Source: Marispirochaeta aestuarii (lineage in GTDB: Bacteria > Spirochaetota > Spirochaetia > JC444 > Marispirochaetaceae). Taken from it: a stretch of 64,000 bases of DNA. Location: the NCBI RefSeq assembly GCF_002087085.1, contig NZ_MWQY01000005.1:124001-188000 (forward strand), read 5' to 3'. Positions within the stretch are counted from its first letter, which is position 1; each line of letters starts with the position of its first letter. A program made the translations under genes and the position numbers. The notes beneath the pieces are model-generated. The model was not told the DNA's origin. It saw nothing but the letters and a program-made list of their open reading frames with translations, and made no database searches. Positions 8,646 through 18,495 of this stretch are shown piece after piece.

Positions 8646-9462
8646 CGATAATTACCGTTTCAAGCTGAATCAGTTTGAGGGGCCTCTGGACCTTCTGCTT
8701 TTTCTGATAAAAAAATCAGAGATTAATATATACGATATCCCCATTGCGCAGATTACCGAGCAGTACCTGGAGTATCTGAATATCGTCGAAGCGGTCAATC
8801 TGGACAACATTACCGAGTTCTATGTAATGGCGGCAACCCTGCTCTATATTAAATCCCGTATGCTGCTTCCGGTGGAAGTTGATTTCGATGATGAGCTTGA
8901 GGACCCCCGTCAGGAGCTTGTGGATCGTCTTATCGAGTACCAGAAGTACAAGAAGATTTCCGAACTGATGATGGACAAGGAAAATGAGAGCGAATGGGCC
9001 ATCGAAAGGAAAAAAAAGCAGAGGGTGCTGCCCTTCGACGATAAGGATGATTTGTGGGATAAAATAGATGTCTGGGAGCTGTTAAAGACCTTTTCGTCCC
9101 TTATTTCCAATATCTCTTCGGAACGGATCCTCAATCTCTACGAAGAGGTTTCCATAAACGAAAAGATCAGCCTGGTGAACGAGCTTCTTGAAGAACGGGA
9201 ATACTGTCTGTTTACCGATCTGGTGATTAAAGAAAACTCCATCATGGAGATAATCTGCGCCTTTCTCGCGATTCTTGAGCTGGTAAAACTCAAGCGTATA
9301 TCAATTTATCAGAACCGGATGTTCGGTGATATCCGCATATACAGCCATCCCGACGCGGGAAAAGAAGATGAATATCCGGAGCCTGAGCCGGAATTCCCGG
9401 ATATGTCAGATGCACCGGAAAACATTGAAGAGGAGCAGGGAGGAGATGACCCTGGAACGTGA
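8611..9462 (+). CDS. scpA: Segregation and condensation protein A
   Basis: ScpA is the kleisin subunit that bridges SMC heads in the bacterial condensin. The N-terminal motif FKLNQFEGPLDLLLFLIKKSEINIYDIPIAQITEQYLEYL and LYIKSRMLLPVE are diagnostic. The C-terminal winged helix is near residues 200-245. The 283-residue protein ends in an acidic, proline-rich tail. The gene overlaps folK by 35 bases and scpB by 17 bases, so the whole run is one operon. The SMC partner is outside the window. Confidence 0.95.
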   Translation: MEASTVTNESSNDNYRFKLNQFEGPLDLLLFLIKKSEINIYDIPIAQITEQYLEYLNIVEAVNLDNITEFYVMAATLLYIKSRMLLPVEVDFDDELEDPRQELVDRLIEYQKYKKISELMMDKENESEWAIERKKKQRVLPFDDKDDLWDKIDVWELLKTFSSLISNISSERILNLYEEVSINEKISLVNELLEEREYCLFTDLVIKENSIMEIICAFLAILELVKLKRISIYQNRMFGDIRIYSHPDAGKEDEYPEPEPEFPDMSDAPENIEEEQGGDDPGT

Positions 9463-9988
9463 AGCTGCAATAATCGAAGCCATATTGTTTCTGGAATCCG
9501 AGCCCATAGACGTAAAGACCATCGCAAAGATCAGCCGCCTGGATAAGGATATAGTGGAAGGAGGGCTGAAATTCCTGGAGGAACACTATGCCGAACAGGG
9601 GCATGGTCTTGATCTTCGGGAAATCGGTGGAGGTTTTCTCCTGAGCCCCAAGGAAGAGCTCTGGGATGATCTCAAGGAGCGCTATGGAAAGAAAAACGAT
9701 GCGAAACTCTCCCGGGCAGCCATGGAAACCCTGTCTATTATCGCCTATTCCCAGCCCATAACCAGGGGAGAAATCGAGGGCATTCGGGGCGTAAGCGCCG
9801 ATGGTATGATCAAACTGCTGTTAGGCAGAAACCTCATAAAAGAGGTCGGTAAAAAAGAGGCCCCCGGAAGGCCGGTACAGTACGGTACGACAAAGGAGTT
9901 TCTGAAGGTCTTCCGGCTGCGCAGTATCGCTGATCTTCCGAAGCTTGACGAATTGAATCAGGACAGGTTTGAACTTGATGGCAGATAA
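9446..9988 (+). CDS. scpB: Segregation and condensation protein B
   Basis: ScpB dimers bind ScpA and complete the SMC-ScpAB condensin. The ATG at 9446 follows GGGAGGAG and gives an N-terminus (MTLEREAAIIEAILFLESEPI) typical of the family; the open frame extends further upstream but only inside scpA. The 180-residue product has two winged-helix domains with ALETLSIIAYSQPITRGEIEGIRGV-like sequence (here AMETLSIIAYSQPITRGEIE) and GRPVQYGTTKEFL. It overlaps both neighbours. Confidence 0.95.
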   Translation: MTLEREAAIIEAILFLESEPIDVKTIAKISRLDKDIVEGGLKFLEEHYAEQGHGLDLREIGGGFLLSPKEELWDDLKERYGKKNDAKLSRAAMETLSIIAYSQPITRGEIEGIRGVSADGMIKLLLGRNLIKEVGKKEAPGRPVQYGTTKEFLKVFRLRSIADLPKLDELNQDRFELDGR

Positions 9989-10718
9989 TAAGGATAACGA
10001 AATCCGGCTGCAGGTATTTCTTGCGCGATCGGGTATCGCATCACGAAGGGGTTCCGAGGATCTTATTCGTCAGGGACGGGTACGGGTCAATGGCAGGGTG
10101 ATAACCCGCATGGGCGAGAAGGTTTCCCTTGGCGATACAGTAGAGGTCGACCATAAGAAAATTTATCCTGACCGCAGATTTGTTTATGTTGCATTATATA
10201 AGCCGAAATTTGTCGTCTCTTCCCTGAATGATCCGGAGGGACGGACAACAGTAGCGGATATTATCAAGGGGAAATTCCCGTTCCGGCTTTTTCACGTCGG
10301 CAGGCTGGATTACCTCTCGTCGGGACTCATGTTCCTGACAAACGACGGGGAGTTCAGTCGGTTTATCACAAGCCCTGCTGTGGGAATTGAAAAGGAGTAC
10401 CTGGTGGAGGTGTCCAGGCCCATCAGCAAGGAGCTTCTGGACAGCTTTGTCCGGGGAATCACGATTGATGATGAAGTGCTCTCTGTCAGTTCATACAGGC
10501 TTGCGGGGGAAAAGGTTGCCTATCTGATCCTCAAAGAGGGCAAGAATCGCGAGATTCGACGGCTCTTTCATCACAATAAAATACGGGTAAAGAAGCTGCA
10601 TCGCGTCAGAATCGGCTCCGTAAACATCAAAGGAATGGTTCCCGGGGAATATCGTCTTCTTGCGGCGAGGGATCTGAAGGAACTGGGTTACAGACACGGA
10701 GGGGCCTTATGGTCGTAG
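9978..10718 (+). CDS. rRNA pseudouridine synthase, RsuA/RluB family
   Basis: The enzyme isomerises a specific uridine of rRNA to pseudouridine. An S4-like RNA-binding domain (about residues 8-55, RLQVFLARSGIASRRGSEDLIRQGRVRVNGR) precedes the catalytic domain with HVGRLDYLSSGLMFLTNDG. That motif holds the catalytic aspartate and is followed by KEYLVEV and EGKNREIRRL. The ATG at 9978 is preferred over the TTG at 9969. Position next to scpB suggests the RluB (23S) type, but RsuA cannot be excluded. It overlaps cmk by ten bases. Confidence 0.9.
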   Translation: MADNKDNEIRLQVFLARSGIASRRGSEDLIRQGRVRVNGRVITRMGEKVSLGDTVEVDHKKIYPDRRFVYVALYKPKFVVSSLNDPEGRTTVADIIKGKFPFRLFHVGRLDYLSSGLMFLTNDGEFSRFITSPAVGIEKEYLVEVSRPISKELLDSFVRGITIDDEVLSVSSYRLAGEKVAYLILKEGKNREIRRLFHHNKIRVKKLHRVRIGSVNIKGMVPGEYRLLAARDLKELGYRHGGALWS

Positions 10719-11383
10719 CAATAGACGGACCGGCGGGGGTTGGGAAGAGCAGTATTTCCGTTGAACTCGCTGGAAAAACGGGATTTCATTATCTGAATTC
10801 CGGGAATTTTTATCGAGCCGTGACCTACGCTGCCCTGCGGGAGAACCTCGATCTGGAAACACAGAGTATCGTTGAATCCTTCGCGGCCACCATTCAGTTT
10901 GAGTACCGGGACGGAGATATCTATCTGGCGGGAGACAATATAACCGCGGAGCTTCACAGCGACCAGGTTGACGCTCAGGTTGCTCAGGTCTCCTCCTTTC
11001 GTGGTGTCCGGGAGTGGGTTAATCAGCGTTTGCGAGAAATTTCCAGCCGACGGGATATTATCGTTGAAGGCCGGGATATAAGCACGGTGGTTTTTCCCGA
11101 CGCCGAGCTGAAGGTTTTTCTTGACGCCAGTCCGGAGGTTCGCGCCAGACGCCGCTTCGACCAGGGTGTCAGCGGGCTGAGTCTTGATGAGATAGCCGAA
11201 GGAATACGAAAGCGGGATGAAATTGACCGGTCCAAGGAGTGGGGACGTCTTGTCCGGGCTGAAGATGCCCTTTATGTTGATACTTCGGGCTTGACCATAG
11301 AAGAAGTTTGTGCCAAAGTAGTACGGAAAATTCACGAGATAACGCGTAAAAATATCGAGGAGACCGAGTCGAAGCATGAGTGA
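10709..11383 (+). CDS. cmk: Cytidylate kinase
   Basis: Cmk phosphorylates CMP and dCMP to the diphosphates. The 224-residue protein has the P-loop AIDGPAGVGKSSIS at its start, LNSGNFYRAVTYAAL, the (d)CMP-binding segment IIVEGRDISTVVFPDAELKVFLDAS and a LID-like RKRDEIDRSKEWGRLVRAEDALYVDTSG. A ribosome-binding site GGAGGGG precedes the ATG. It overlaps rpsA by eight bases; the cmk-rpsA pair is conserved across many bacteria. Confidence 0.95.
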   Translation: MVVAIDGPAGVGKSSISVELAGKTGFHYLNSGNFYRAVTYAALRENLDLETQSIVESFAATIQFEYRDGDIYLAGDNITAELHSDQVDAQVAQVSSFRGVREWVNQRLREISSRRDIIVEGRDISTVVFPDAELKVFLDASPEVRARRRFDQGVSGLSLDEIAEGIRKRDEIDRSKEWGRLVRAEDALYVDTSGLTIEEVCAKVVRKIHEITRKNIEETESKHE

Positions 11384-13076
11384 TCGAGAGCCTAACAACG
11401 GAGAGATGATACAATCCGAACTCCAGGAAGAATACCTCAAGAGCCTCGATGAACTGGAAGAGGGCCAGCTTGTTGAAGGTACGGTAATCGAGATTGGTCC
11501 GGAACAAGTATTTGTCGATGTAGGATACAAATCAGAAGGAAAAATCCCAACCGAAGAGTTCGAAACGGAACCCTCAATCGGTGACACCGTTTCGGTCGTC
11601 CTTGTAAGCAAAGAAGGGAAAGGCGGTCAGGTCGTTGTATCCAAAAAACGTGCCGACATGATCTCCTTCTGGCGGACCCTCAAGGAGGCCTCGGAGACGC
11701 AGGAACCAGTGGAGGGTACCTTTTCCAAGGTTATCAAGGGCGGCTTCGAAGTCGATCTCGGTTGCGGTATTACGGCCTTCAACCCCATGAGTCAGACCGA
11801 TGTGCGCCGTGTGGAAGATCCGGAAACCTTTGTCGGAACAAAATCAAAATTTTTGATTGAGCGTTTTCAGAAAGAAAAACGAGCAAGAATAGTACTTTCC
11901 CGCCGTTCATGGCTGGAGCGTGAGATAGAGAACAAGAGGGAAGAATTCTTCAACACCATTAAAGAAGGCGACGAAGTCGAGGGAAGGGTAAAATCCTTTA
12001 CCTCCTTCGGAGCTTTTATCGACCTTGGCGGGTTTGACGGCCTGCTTCATATAAACGACATGAGCTGGGGACACGCTTCCCGTCCCAAGGATTACGTCAA
12101 AAAGGACGAGGATCTGCGGGTCAAGGTCATAAAAATAGACCCGGAATCGAAAAAAATAAATCTTTCCCTCAAACACCTTACGCCGGATCCCTGGACGGTA
12201 TTCGAATCTAAATACCATGTCGACGATGTCGTTAAGGGTAAGGTAACCAAACTTGCAGATTTCGGTGCTTTCATCGAACTGGAAGATGGAATCGAGGGGC
12301 TGGCCCACGTGTCGGAGCTTTCCTGGGTGAGGAGAATCAAACACCCGAAAGAGGTGCTTGCCATCGGCGACGAAGTGGAAGTAAAGATCCTCGATTACGA
12401 TCTGGAAGCCGGCAGGGTGTCTCTGGGACTCAAACAGGTCCTGCCGAATCCCTGGGACTCAATTGAAGAACAGTATCCGGTGGGCAAACGTATGACCCTG
12501 GAGGTCAAAAAGCTTACCAATGCCGGCGCTTTTCTCGAGATAGAGGAAGGTATCGACGGGTTTCTGCATGTCGACGATCTCTCCTGGACCAAGAAAATCC
12601 GGCATCCCTCTGCAATGCTGAAGGAAGGCGAAAAGGTTGAGGTTGTCGTAATTGAGCTGGACAAGGAAGCCCGGAGAATTCGTCTTGGCGTAAAACAGCT
12701 CTCGGATGACCCCTGGCAGGCCCTGAAATCCGCTTTCCCCAAGGGAAGCAGAATCGAGGGGACGGTCAGCGGAATAACGGATTTTGGTGTCTTTGTCCGG
12801 GTGCAGGGCGATATAGAAGGACTCATTCCCAGGGCTCACTGTTTTGGCCCCGGCGAGGAACCCGTGGAAGATCTCGGCACAGTCTTCAAGGAAGGTGAGC
12901 CGGTTACTGCGGCTGTAATTGAGATCAATACCAACACCCAGCGTCTTGGGCTCTCCATCCGGGATCTCAAGAAGAAGCAGCAGCGGAAGGAGATGGCAAA
13001 GTACATTCATGATGAAGAGGAAGAATCGACCTTTACTCTCGGTGATTTTCTCAAAGACAAAGGTATCGATTCTTAG
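11376..13076 (+). CDS. rpsA: 30S ribosomal protein S1
   Basis: S1 captures mRNA on the small subunit and unwinds leader structure. The 566-residue protein contains six S1/OB repeats, at roughly residues 33-100, 118-185, 205-273, 290-358, 377-446 and 464-535. The best conserved read like FTSFGAFIDLGGFDGLLHINDMSWG and LADFGAFIELEDGIEGLAHVSELSW. Length is close to the E. coli protein. The first 25 residues are an acidic leader. It is the last gene of the overlapping recA-to-rpsA series. Confidence 0.95.
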   Translation: MSDREPNNGEMIQSELQEEYLKSLDELEEGQLVEGTVIEIGPEQVFVDVGYKSEGKIPTEEFETEPSIGDTVSVVLVSKEGKGGQVVVSKKRADMISFWRTLKEASETQEPVEGTFSKVIKGGFEVDLGCGITAFNPMSQTDVRRVEDPETFVGTKSKFLIERFQKEKRARIVLSRRSWLEREIENKREEFFNTIKEGDEVEGRVKSFTSFGAFIDLGGFDGLLHINDMSWGHASRPKDYVKKDEDLRVKVIKIDPESKKINLSLKHLTPDPWTVFESKYHVDDVVKGKVTKLADFGAFIELEDGIEGLAHVSELSWVRRIKHPKEVLAIGDEVEVKILDYDLEAGRVSLGLKQVLPNPWDSIEEQYPVGKRMTLEVKKLTNAGAFLEIEEGIDGFLHVDDLSWTKKIRHPSAMLKEGEKVEVVVIELDKEARRIRLGVKQLSDDPWQALKSAFPKGSRIEGTVSGITDFGVFVRVQGDIEGLIPRAHCFGPGEEPVEDLGTVFKEGEPVTAAVIEINTNTQRLGLSIRDLKKKQQRKEMAKYIHDEEEESTFTLGDFLKDKGIDS

Positions 13077-13088
13077 TTAAATTATGGT

Positions 13089-14615
13089 ATGCTCAGCCAA
13101 AATATTGATGCGGGTAAATTCGAAACACTAATTGAGATTAACACCCTCATAAACTCCGATTATTCGGATCCGAAAGCACTGTTAACGCGGATCCTTGAAT
13201 CGGCGACACGCCTCACCGCTGGTGAGGCGTCTTCGTTATTACTGCTGAACTCTGAAAACAATAAACTGTACTTTGAGATTTCCCTGGGTTCCAAAGGGCC
13301 GGATGTGCAGCAGTTCTCGCTGAACCTGGGCGAGGGCATAGCCGGCTGGGTAGCCCAGAACAACCGCAGTCTCATTGTGAATGACGTGGAAAAGGATAAG
13401 CGCTTTTTCGCGGATATAAGCGAACAGATCGGTTTTTCAACAAAATCCATACTTGCAGTACCCATGCGCATCAAAGAACAGTGTGTCGGCGTTATTGAGA
13501 TTATCAACAAGACAGATGGAGCCCTCTTTGAACAGGAGGACCTGGAATGGCTCGAGGTCTTCGCCAACCAGGCCGCCCTTGCCATAGTAAACGCCCGAAG
13601 TTTCCAGAAGGTTCAGAACGAGGTCTCCTTTCTGCGCGGACAGATTGATGAAAGGCAGTATTCCACCTTTGTGGGCAGGAGCGAGGCCATACGCAGCTGT
13701 CTTTCCATAGCCCATAAAGCGGCCGTCACCGACAGTTCTGTCCTGATAACCGGTGAAAGCGGTGCGGGCAAGGAGCTCGTGGCGGAACAGATCCACATGA
13801 ACTCCCATCGCAGGGGAGGCCCCTTTATCCGGGTCAACTGTGCGGCATTGCCGGAGAGTCTCATAGAGAGTGAGCTGTTCGGACACGTCAAGGGAGCTTT
13901 TACCGATGCAGCCCAGGACAGGCGGGGGCGTTTCGAACTTGCCGACGGGGGCACCATTTTTCTCGACGAAATCGGAGAGGTCCCCCTTAACGTTCAGGCA
14001 AAACTGCTCCGGGTTATCCAGAGCAGAGTATTCGAGAGGGTCGGGTCTTCCGAGCCAATGAGTTCAGATGTGCGTATTATTGCAGCCACAAACAGGAACC
14101 TGGCGAAGTCAATTGAAAACAACAGTTTTAGAAGGGATTTATATTACCGATTAAACGTGCTCCCCATTACGGTTCCGGCTCTCAGGGAACGCCAGGAGGA
14201 TGTTCCTTTACTTGCTGAGCATTTTTTAAAACTCTACAGCGCAGAGATGAACAAGAAGATAACCGGCTTTTCCTCTGAAGCCATGGAAATATTAATGCGC
14301 TACGAGTGGCCCGGAAATGTTCGGGAACTGCAGAACGTAATTGAACGGGCTGTTGTGCTTGCGGGGAACGAAAAATTGCAGGCAGAGGATCTTATGCTGA
14401 TGCAGGATGCCACGGAAAGCTCGTCCATTTATCAAGGACGGACCCTGAAGGAAGCCATCAATTTGTTTAAACGTCATTTTGTTACGGACACCCTTAAAAA
14501 AAACGGGGGAGTCCAGAAACACGCTGCCCGGGAACTGGGCATACAGAGAACATATTTATCAAGACTCATAAAAGAGCTTAATATTAGTTTGACCAACGAA
14601 AACGAGGAGTACTGA
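13089..14615 (+). CDS. Sigma54-dependent activator: GAF, AAA+ and Fis-type HTH domains
   Basis: The protein should open promoters of sigma54 RNA polymerase in response to a ligand bound by its GAF domain. A GAF domain fills about residues 15-165. The AAA+ domain (about 190-420) has Walker A GESGAGKE, Walker B GGTIFLDEIGE and RRDLYYRLNVLPI. A Fis helix-turn-helix lies at the C-terminus (QKHAARELGIQRTYLSRLIKEL). The sigma54-contacting loop reads GAFTDA instead of GAFTGA. No receiver domain is present, so it is not a classical two-component regulator. The next gene starts two bases after its stop. Target promoters are not visible here. Confidence 0.92.
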   Translation: MLSQNIDAGKFETLIEINTLINSDYSDPKALLTRILESATRLTAGEASSLLLLNSENNKLYFEISLGSKGPDVQQFSLNLGEGIAGWVAQNNRSLIVNDVEKDKRFFADISEQIGFSTKSILAVPMRIKEQCVGVIEIINKTDGALFEQEDLEWLEVFANQAALAIVNARSFQKVQNEVSFLRGQIDERQYSTFVGRSEAIRSCLSIAHKAAVTDSSVLITGESGAGKELVAEQIHMNSHRRGGPFIRVNCAALPESLIESELFGHVKGAFTDAAQDRRGRFELADGGTIFLDEIGEVPLNVQAKLLRVIQSRVFERVGSSEPMSSDVRIIAATNRNLAKSIENNSFRRDLYYRLNVLPITVPALRERQEDVPLLAEHFLKLYSAEMNKKITGFSSEAMEILMRYEWPGNVRELQNVIERAVVLAGNEKLQAEDLMLMQDATESSSIYQGRTLKEAINLFKRHFVTDTLKKNGGVQKHAARELGIQRTYLSRLIKELNISLTNENEEY

Positions 14616-14616
14616 A

Positions 14617-15285
14617 ATGGAAAATCAGGAAAAGCTGGGTCTGGGCACACACATTGCCCAATGGATTCAGAAACGGAAAAAGATTCTGCTCTCAACTTTT
14701 GCAATTCTTATTGTTGTTCTGGCCGTGCTGGGGATACTCAGCAGTCTTGCTTCGGCGAAAAGCAGGAAGGCGGCAGAAAGTCTGGTGGAGTTTGAAGAAC
14801 TCTATACCCAGTGGAATAATGCAACAACGGAGGAACGGGAAGGTTTTATCGAAAAGATCGTAACAGCTTTTGATGAAATTGAGACAGAGTATTCCGGCAC
14901 CTATGCCCATCAAAGAGGTTTATTCATGATGGGAGACTTTTACTTTACCAATGAGGACTGGGAGAATTCACTGGACAAGTACCTGGCCCTTGCCGGGAGC
15001 TACAGTGAAAGTTACCTGGCCCCTGTTGCCTTGTACAATGCCGCTGCGGCCTGCGAAGAGCTCGGGGATAATGAAAGGGCCCTTGAAAACTATCGCCGCA
15101 TATCCGACGAGTATTCTGAATCGGCTCTTGCGCCCCGATCTCTCTTTTCTGTCGGTCGCCTGGAGGAACAGATCTCAGCTGATCAGGCGCTGTCGGCATA
15201 CAATGAGCTTATTGAAAGCTACCCTCAGAGCAATTGGACAAAGCTGGCACGAAGCCGTATAATTGAGTTGAATATTTCAAAATAA
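14617..15285 (+). CDS. Membrane-anchored TPR protein
   Basis: The protein has a short cytoplasmic N-terminus, one membrane helix at about residues 28-48 (LLSTFAILIVVLAVLGILSS) and an outside region with TPR-like repeats (about 95-215; for example APVALYNAAAACEELGDNERALENYRRI and LAPRSLFSVGRLEE). The plan recalls YfgM/BamD-type periplasmic TPR proteins that help outer-membrane protein assembly, but identity is not certain. It directly follows the sigma54 activator and precedes the cyclase, which suggests cotranscription. Confidence 0.75.
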   Translation: MENQEKLGLGTHIAQWIQKRKKILLSTFAILIVVLAVLGILSSLASAKSRKAAESLVEFEELYTQWNNATTEEREGFIEKIVTAFDEIETEYSGTYAHQRGLFMMGDFYFTNEDWENSLDKYLALAGSYSESYLAPVALYNAAAACEELGDNERALENYRRISDEYSESALAPRSLFSVGRLEEQISADQALSAYNELIESYPQSNWTKLARSRIIELNISK

Positions 15286-15312
15286 CGTATCCCGCAACAA
15301 AGGGGCAGAGGG

Positions 15313-17733
15313 GTGAAGAAAAACACAAAACGAAGACGTAAGATACTGGAGACTAAATACTTTGGTTTTCTTATAGGTCTTTTTCTATTTGGATTCATCC
15401 TTCTGCTTAATGAAAACACCAGCATTTTCAGCAACATCGAGGAGCAGATGCTGGATGTTCATTTCGGATTTAAAACAGTTACCGGGAGGGAGAGCATCCA
15501 GGAAGGGGTTCTTCAGGAAGAGTTTGATCCGAAAATTTCCGATGATATTCTTATTGTCGCCATTGATTTCAATTCCCTCAGTCAGTTTGGAAAATGGCCT
15601 TTTCCAAGGTACCGGGAGGCGGACCTTCTGAACTCCTTTTCCCGCATCCAGAATCAGGATGAGCGGGAACGTTCGGTCTTTCTCGATATATTCTTTATTG
15701 AGCCGGATGAAAAAGGCTATGACGATGTCCTGCTCCTGGAAGCCATAGATGACAACGAAAGGGTTTTTCTGGAGACAGTACTGGATGAATTCCCGCCGTC
15801 CTCCAGGGAATACGATGAATTTTTCAGCCGGCAGGATGTTTTGATTGAACGCTGGGGAAAAATTACGAATATCCAGGGAGACTGGCATGAGATCCCTGCC
15901 TTCTATGGACTCCAGCCGCCCTTGATACCCTTCGCAGAGAAGAGCCGCGGGTATGGGCATGCCAATTTCAACACGGATTCAGACAAGGTGTACCGACGAC
16001 AGCAGCTGGTTGCAAAATCATCCCGTCTTGTCGAAAGCTTTCGACTCGATGATCTGATTTCAATGAGTTCTGCTCTTCCCGTGGACAGTTCCCGTTTTGA
16101 GCGTCTTGAATGGGTCGATAAAAAGGAACGGCCCCATACCATACCCCCCGGTACAACACCGGAGGATTTTGCGCAGATTGTGGAAGAGATAAAAGAAAAT
16201 GCACCCCTTCGCACCGTGGATACCGACAATGACGGTACTATAGATGAGTCCTACCATGTAATCCGAAAATATCAGGACATCTTTGTCCCTGCCATTACAC
16301 TGTCTCTTGCTCTGGATTACTTCAATAAAAGCTGCGACGACCTGGAGGTCGTTCTCGGTGAGTATATTCGTATACCCGAACCCATGAAATTCGATGTGGA
16401 AAACTCCACCTGGCTGCCCTATGAGATCACTGTGCGGGATGCGGTATACAATGCTGACGAGGTGCTGGAAAAGCCTGCAGAAACCAGAATACTGGAAGAG
16501 ATAAAGATTCCCATCGATGAATATGGAAATATGCTGATCAATTACATGGGCCCCAAATCCTTCGCCGATCCTCAAGGGAGAAAAACCTTTCCAGTCAGGT
16601 CCTTTGCCGGGTATGCTGCGAATCCCCCTGGAACGGATCCTGAAACCTGGCCCCGGACAAAGGCGCTGGGGAATAAAATCATCATGGTAGGTGCCTTTGC
16701 CAGAGGCATAGCGGATGACGAAAAACCGACCCCCTTTGGACTGATGTACGGGGTGGAAATTCATGCCAATGCCCTGAATACAATCCTTATGGACAACTTT
16801 CTCCACCACGTCCCTGCATGGGTAAACTACCTGGTTCTCTTTGCGGCTGTTATGCTTGTGGCCTTGATCAGTTCACGCATGCCGACTCTCTGGGCTCTGG
16901 TATTGCTGCTTGCAGGTCTTCTGGCTCTTTTTCTGACCGTATCTATTGTTTTTGAATCCCGGAACCTGATCATTGATTACAGTCCCTCGGCAATTGCAGC
17001 CGTTCTTACCTTTCTCTCCATTATCGCCTACAGGGTCATGACGGAAGAACGGGACAAGCGGATGATCCGCAATATGTTTGGAAAGTACGTATCCCCGGGT
17101 GTGGTAGACCATCTTATTGACAATCCCCCTGAACTGGGCGGGGTAGACAAACAGTTGACTGTTTTCTTTTCCGATGTGCGCGGTTTTACAACCCTGTCCG
17201 AAAGCATGACTCCCCAGGAACTTCTGAACCATCTCAATGTCTATTTCACGCTTATGACAGATATTATCCTGGATTACAAAGGTACCCTGGACAAGTATGT
17301 CGGGGACGAGATAATGTGCTTCTGGGGTGCCCCGCTGCCACAGGAAGAACACGCCCTGCTTGCCTGTCAATGTGCGCTTAAACAGAAGAAGGCCCTGGAA
17401 GAGCTTAACGCCTCCTGGCCGCCGGAAAAGCGTATCAATATAGGAATCGGAATCAACTCTGGTATCATGACCGTTGGAAACGTGGGTTCAGAAGGCCGAA
17501 TGAACTACACCCTGATGGGAGACCCCGTTAACCTGGGGGCACGCCTGGAGGGCACCAATAAACAGTATGGTACGACCATTATCATAAGTGAGTTTACCTA
17601 CGGTTTTGTAAAAGATAAGGTCACGGCGCGGGAACTCGATAACATCCGTGTAAAGGGAAAGAACAAACCGGTACTGATCTATGAACTTGTGGACTGTCTT
17701 GACGACGGGGCATCTGGACCGGCAGCCGGTTAG
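15313..17733 (+). CDS. CHASE2-domain adenylate/guanylate cyclase, membrane-bound
   Basis: This is a receptor-type class III nucleotidyl cyclase. A first membrane helix (about 15-35) leads to a long external CHASE2 sensor (about 40-490). Three membrane helices follow (about 497-575), then a cytoplasmic catalytic domain from about residue 610. The metal-binding aspartates lie in FFSDVRGFTTL and LDKYVGDEIMCFWG. The Lys of LDKYVGD and the Asp of LMGDPVN fit adenylate specificity, and VNLGARLEG holds the transition-state Asn and Arg. cAMP production is therefore inferred. The start is a GTG after a purine-rich site. The stop lies ten bases before the lipoprotein gene. Confidence 0.9.
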   Translation: MKKNTKRRRKILETKYFGFLIGLFLFGFILLLNENTSIFSNIEEQMLDVHFGFKTVTGRESIQEGVLQEEFDPKISDDILIVAIDFNSLSQFGKWPFPRYREADLLNSFSRIQNQDERERSVFLDIFFIEPDEKGYDDVLLLEAIDDNERVFLETVLDEFPPSSREYDEFFSRQDVLIERWGKITNIQGDWHEIPAFYGLQPPLIPFAEKSRGYGHANFNTDSDKVYRRQQLVAKSSRLVESFRLDDLISMSSALPVDSSRFERLEWVDKKERPHTIPPGTTPEDFAQIVEEIKENAPLRTVDTDNDGTIDESYHVIRKYQDIFVPAITLSLALDYFNKSCDDLEVVLGEYIRIPEPMKFDVENSTWLPYEITVRDAVYNADEVLEKPAETRILEEIKIPIDEYGNMLINYMGPKSFADPQGRKTFPVRSFAGYAANPPGTDPETWPRTKALGNKIIMVGAFARGIADDEKPTPFGLMYGVEIHANALNTILMDNFLHHVPAWVNYLVLFAAVMLVALISSRMPTLWALVLLLAGLLALFLTVSIVFESRNLIIDYSPSAIAAVLTFLSIIAYRVMTEERDKRMIRNMFGKYVSPGVVDHLIDNPPELGGVDKQLTVFFSDVRGFTTLSESMTPQELLNHLNVYFTLMTDIILDYKGTLDKYVGDEIMCFWGAPLPQEEHALLACQCALKQKKALEELNASWPPEKRINIGIGINSGIMTVGNVGSEGRMNYTLMGDPVNLGARLEGTNKQYGTTIIISEFTYGFVKDKVTARELDNIRVKGKNKPVLIYELVDCLDDGASGPAAG

Positions 17734-17743
17734 GGCAGGGGAA

Positions 17744-18478
17744 GTGTCAAAGTTCCTGGTACCTCTGATTACCTTGATCGTAATGTCCATGGTAATCTCA
17801 TCATGCGGTATGCCAACCGAGGCATATCTGTATGCGCCTGTCAGAAGGACTGTAGATTTTGACAGCGGAATAATGAATTTCGAGAATTCCACGGAGAACG
17901 ACGCCGATATTTTTTTAGGATACATGCTTTTCTATCGATTTTATCTTTCGGGTAATTTACCCGCCGGTACAGGTGATACTGATGCCTGGGATGATCTGGG
18001 GGAAGCTTTTTTTACCACATCGGTATTGAATACCTACGACAAGGAAAACGAACGGGGTTATTACAGTACGGCAAATAATTATTCTCTTTTCAAGATTCTG
18101 GAGATTCCAATGGGGAACAGGGGCGATGCTTTTATTGTTACCCTTGATTTCAGTGATCTTGGGGGAGTAAATACCTTCGGTAATCTTCTGGGCAGCGATT
18201 TTGATTTAAGGCGATCCTTCCAACGGGAAGAACTGGGGGATGATAAATGGATCGAAGAAATAACTGTTGGCGGCGAAAGGATATTTTTCTCTGAAATTCT
18301 TCAGGACTACGATATAACTGATTCTGACCTTCCTCCCGGTATTACAGAACCCCTGGCAGAAAAAGAGCTGGTCTGCGCGGTGTGGACAGTGGCCTATGGT
18401 TTTGATATTTACGATACTTTTCAAAACGTGTACAGTAAGCCCGTCTATCTGGGTAATTTTATGTTTACCATAAATTAA
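17744..18478 (+). CDS. Putative lipoprotein of unknown function
   Basis: The GTG at 17744 is chosen because it follows AGGGGA and gives a lipoprotein signal peptide (MSKFLVPLITLIVMSMVISSC). The cysteine is residue 21, in a lipobox ISSC of the relaxed spirochaete type. The open frame upstream only overlaps the cyclase. The 244-residue product is acidic after the signal and has no domain I recognise. It probably belongs to the cyclase operon and sits in the outer or inner membrane facing the periplasm. Confidence 0.75.
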   Translation: MSKFLVPLITLIVMSMVISSCGMPTEAYLYAPVRRTVDFDSGIMNFENSTENDADIFLGYMLFYRFYLSGNLPAGTGDTDAWDDLGEAFFTTSVLNTYDKENERGYYSTANNYSLFKILEIPMGNRGDAFIVTLDFSDLGGVNTFGNLLGSDFDLRRSFQREELGDDKWIEEITVGGERIFFSEILQDYDITDSDLPPGITEPLAEKELVCAVWTVAYGFDIYDTFQNVYSKPVYLGNFMFTIN

Positions 18479-18495
18479 TTAAAGGCAGGCATCAT

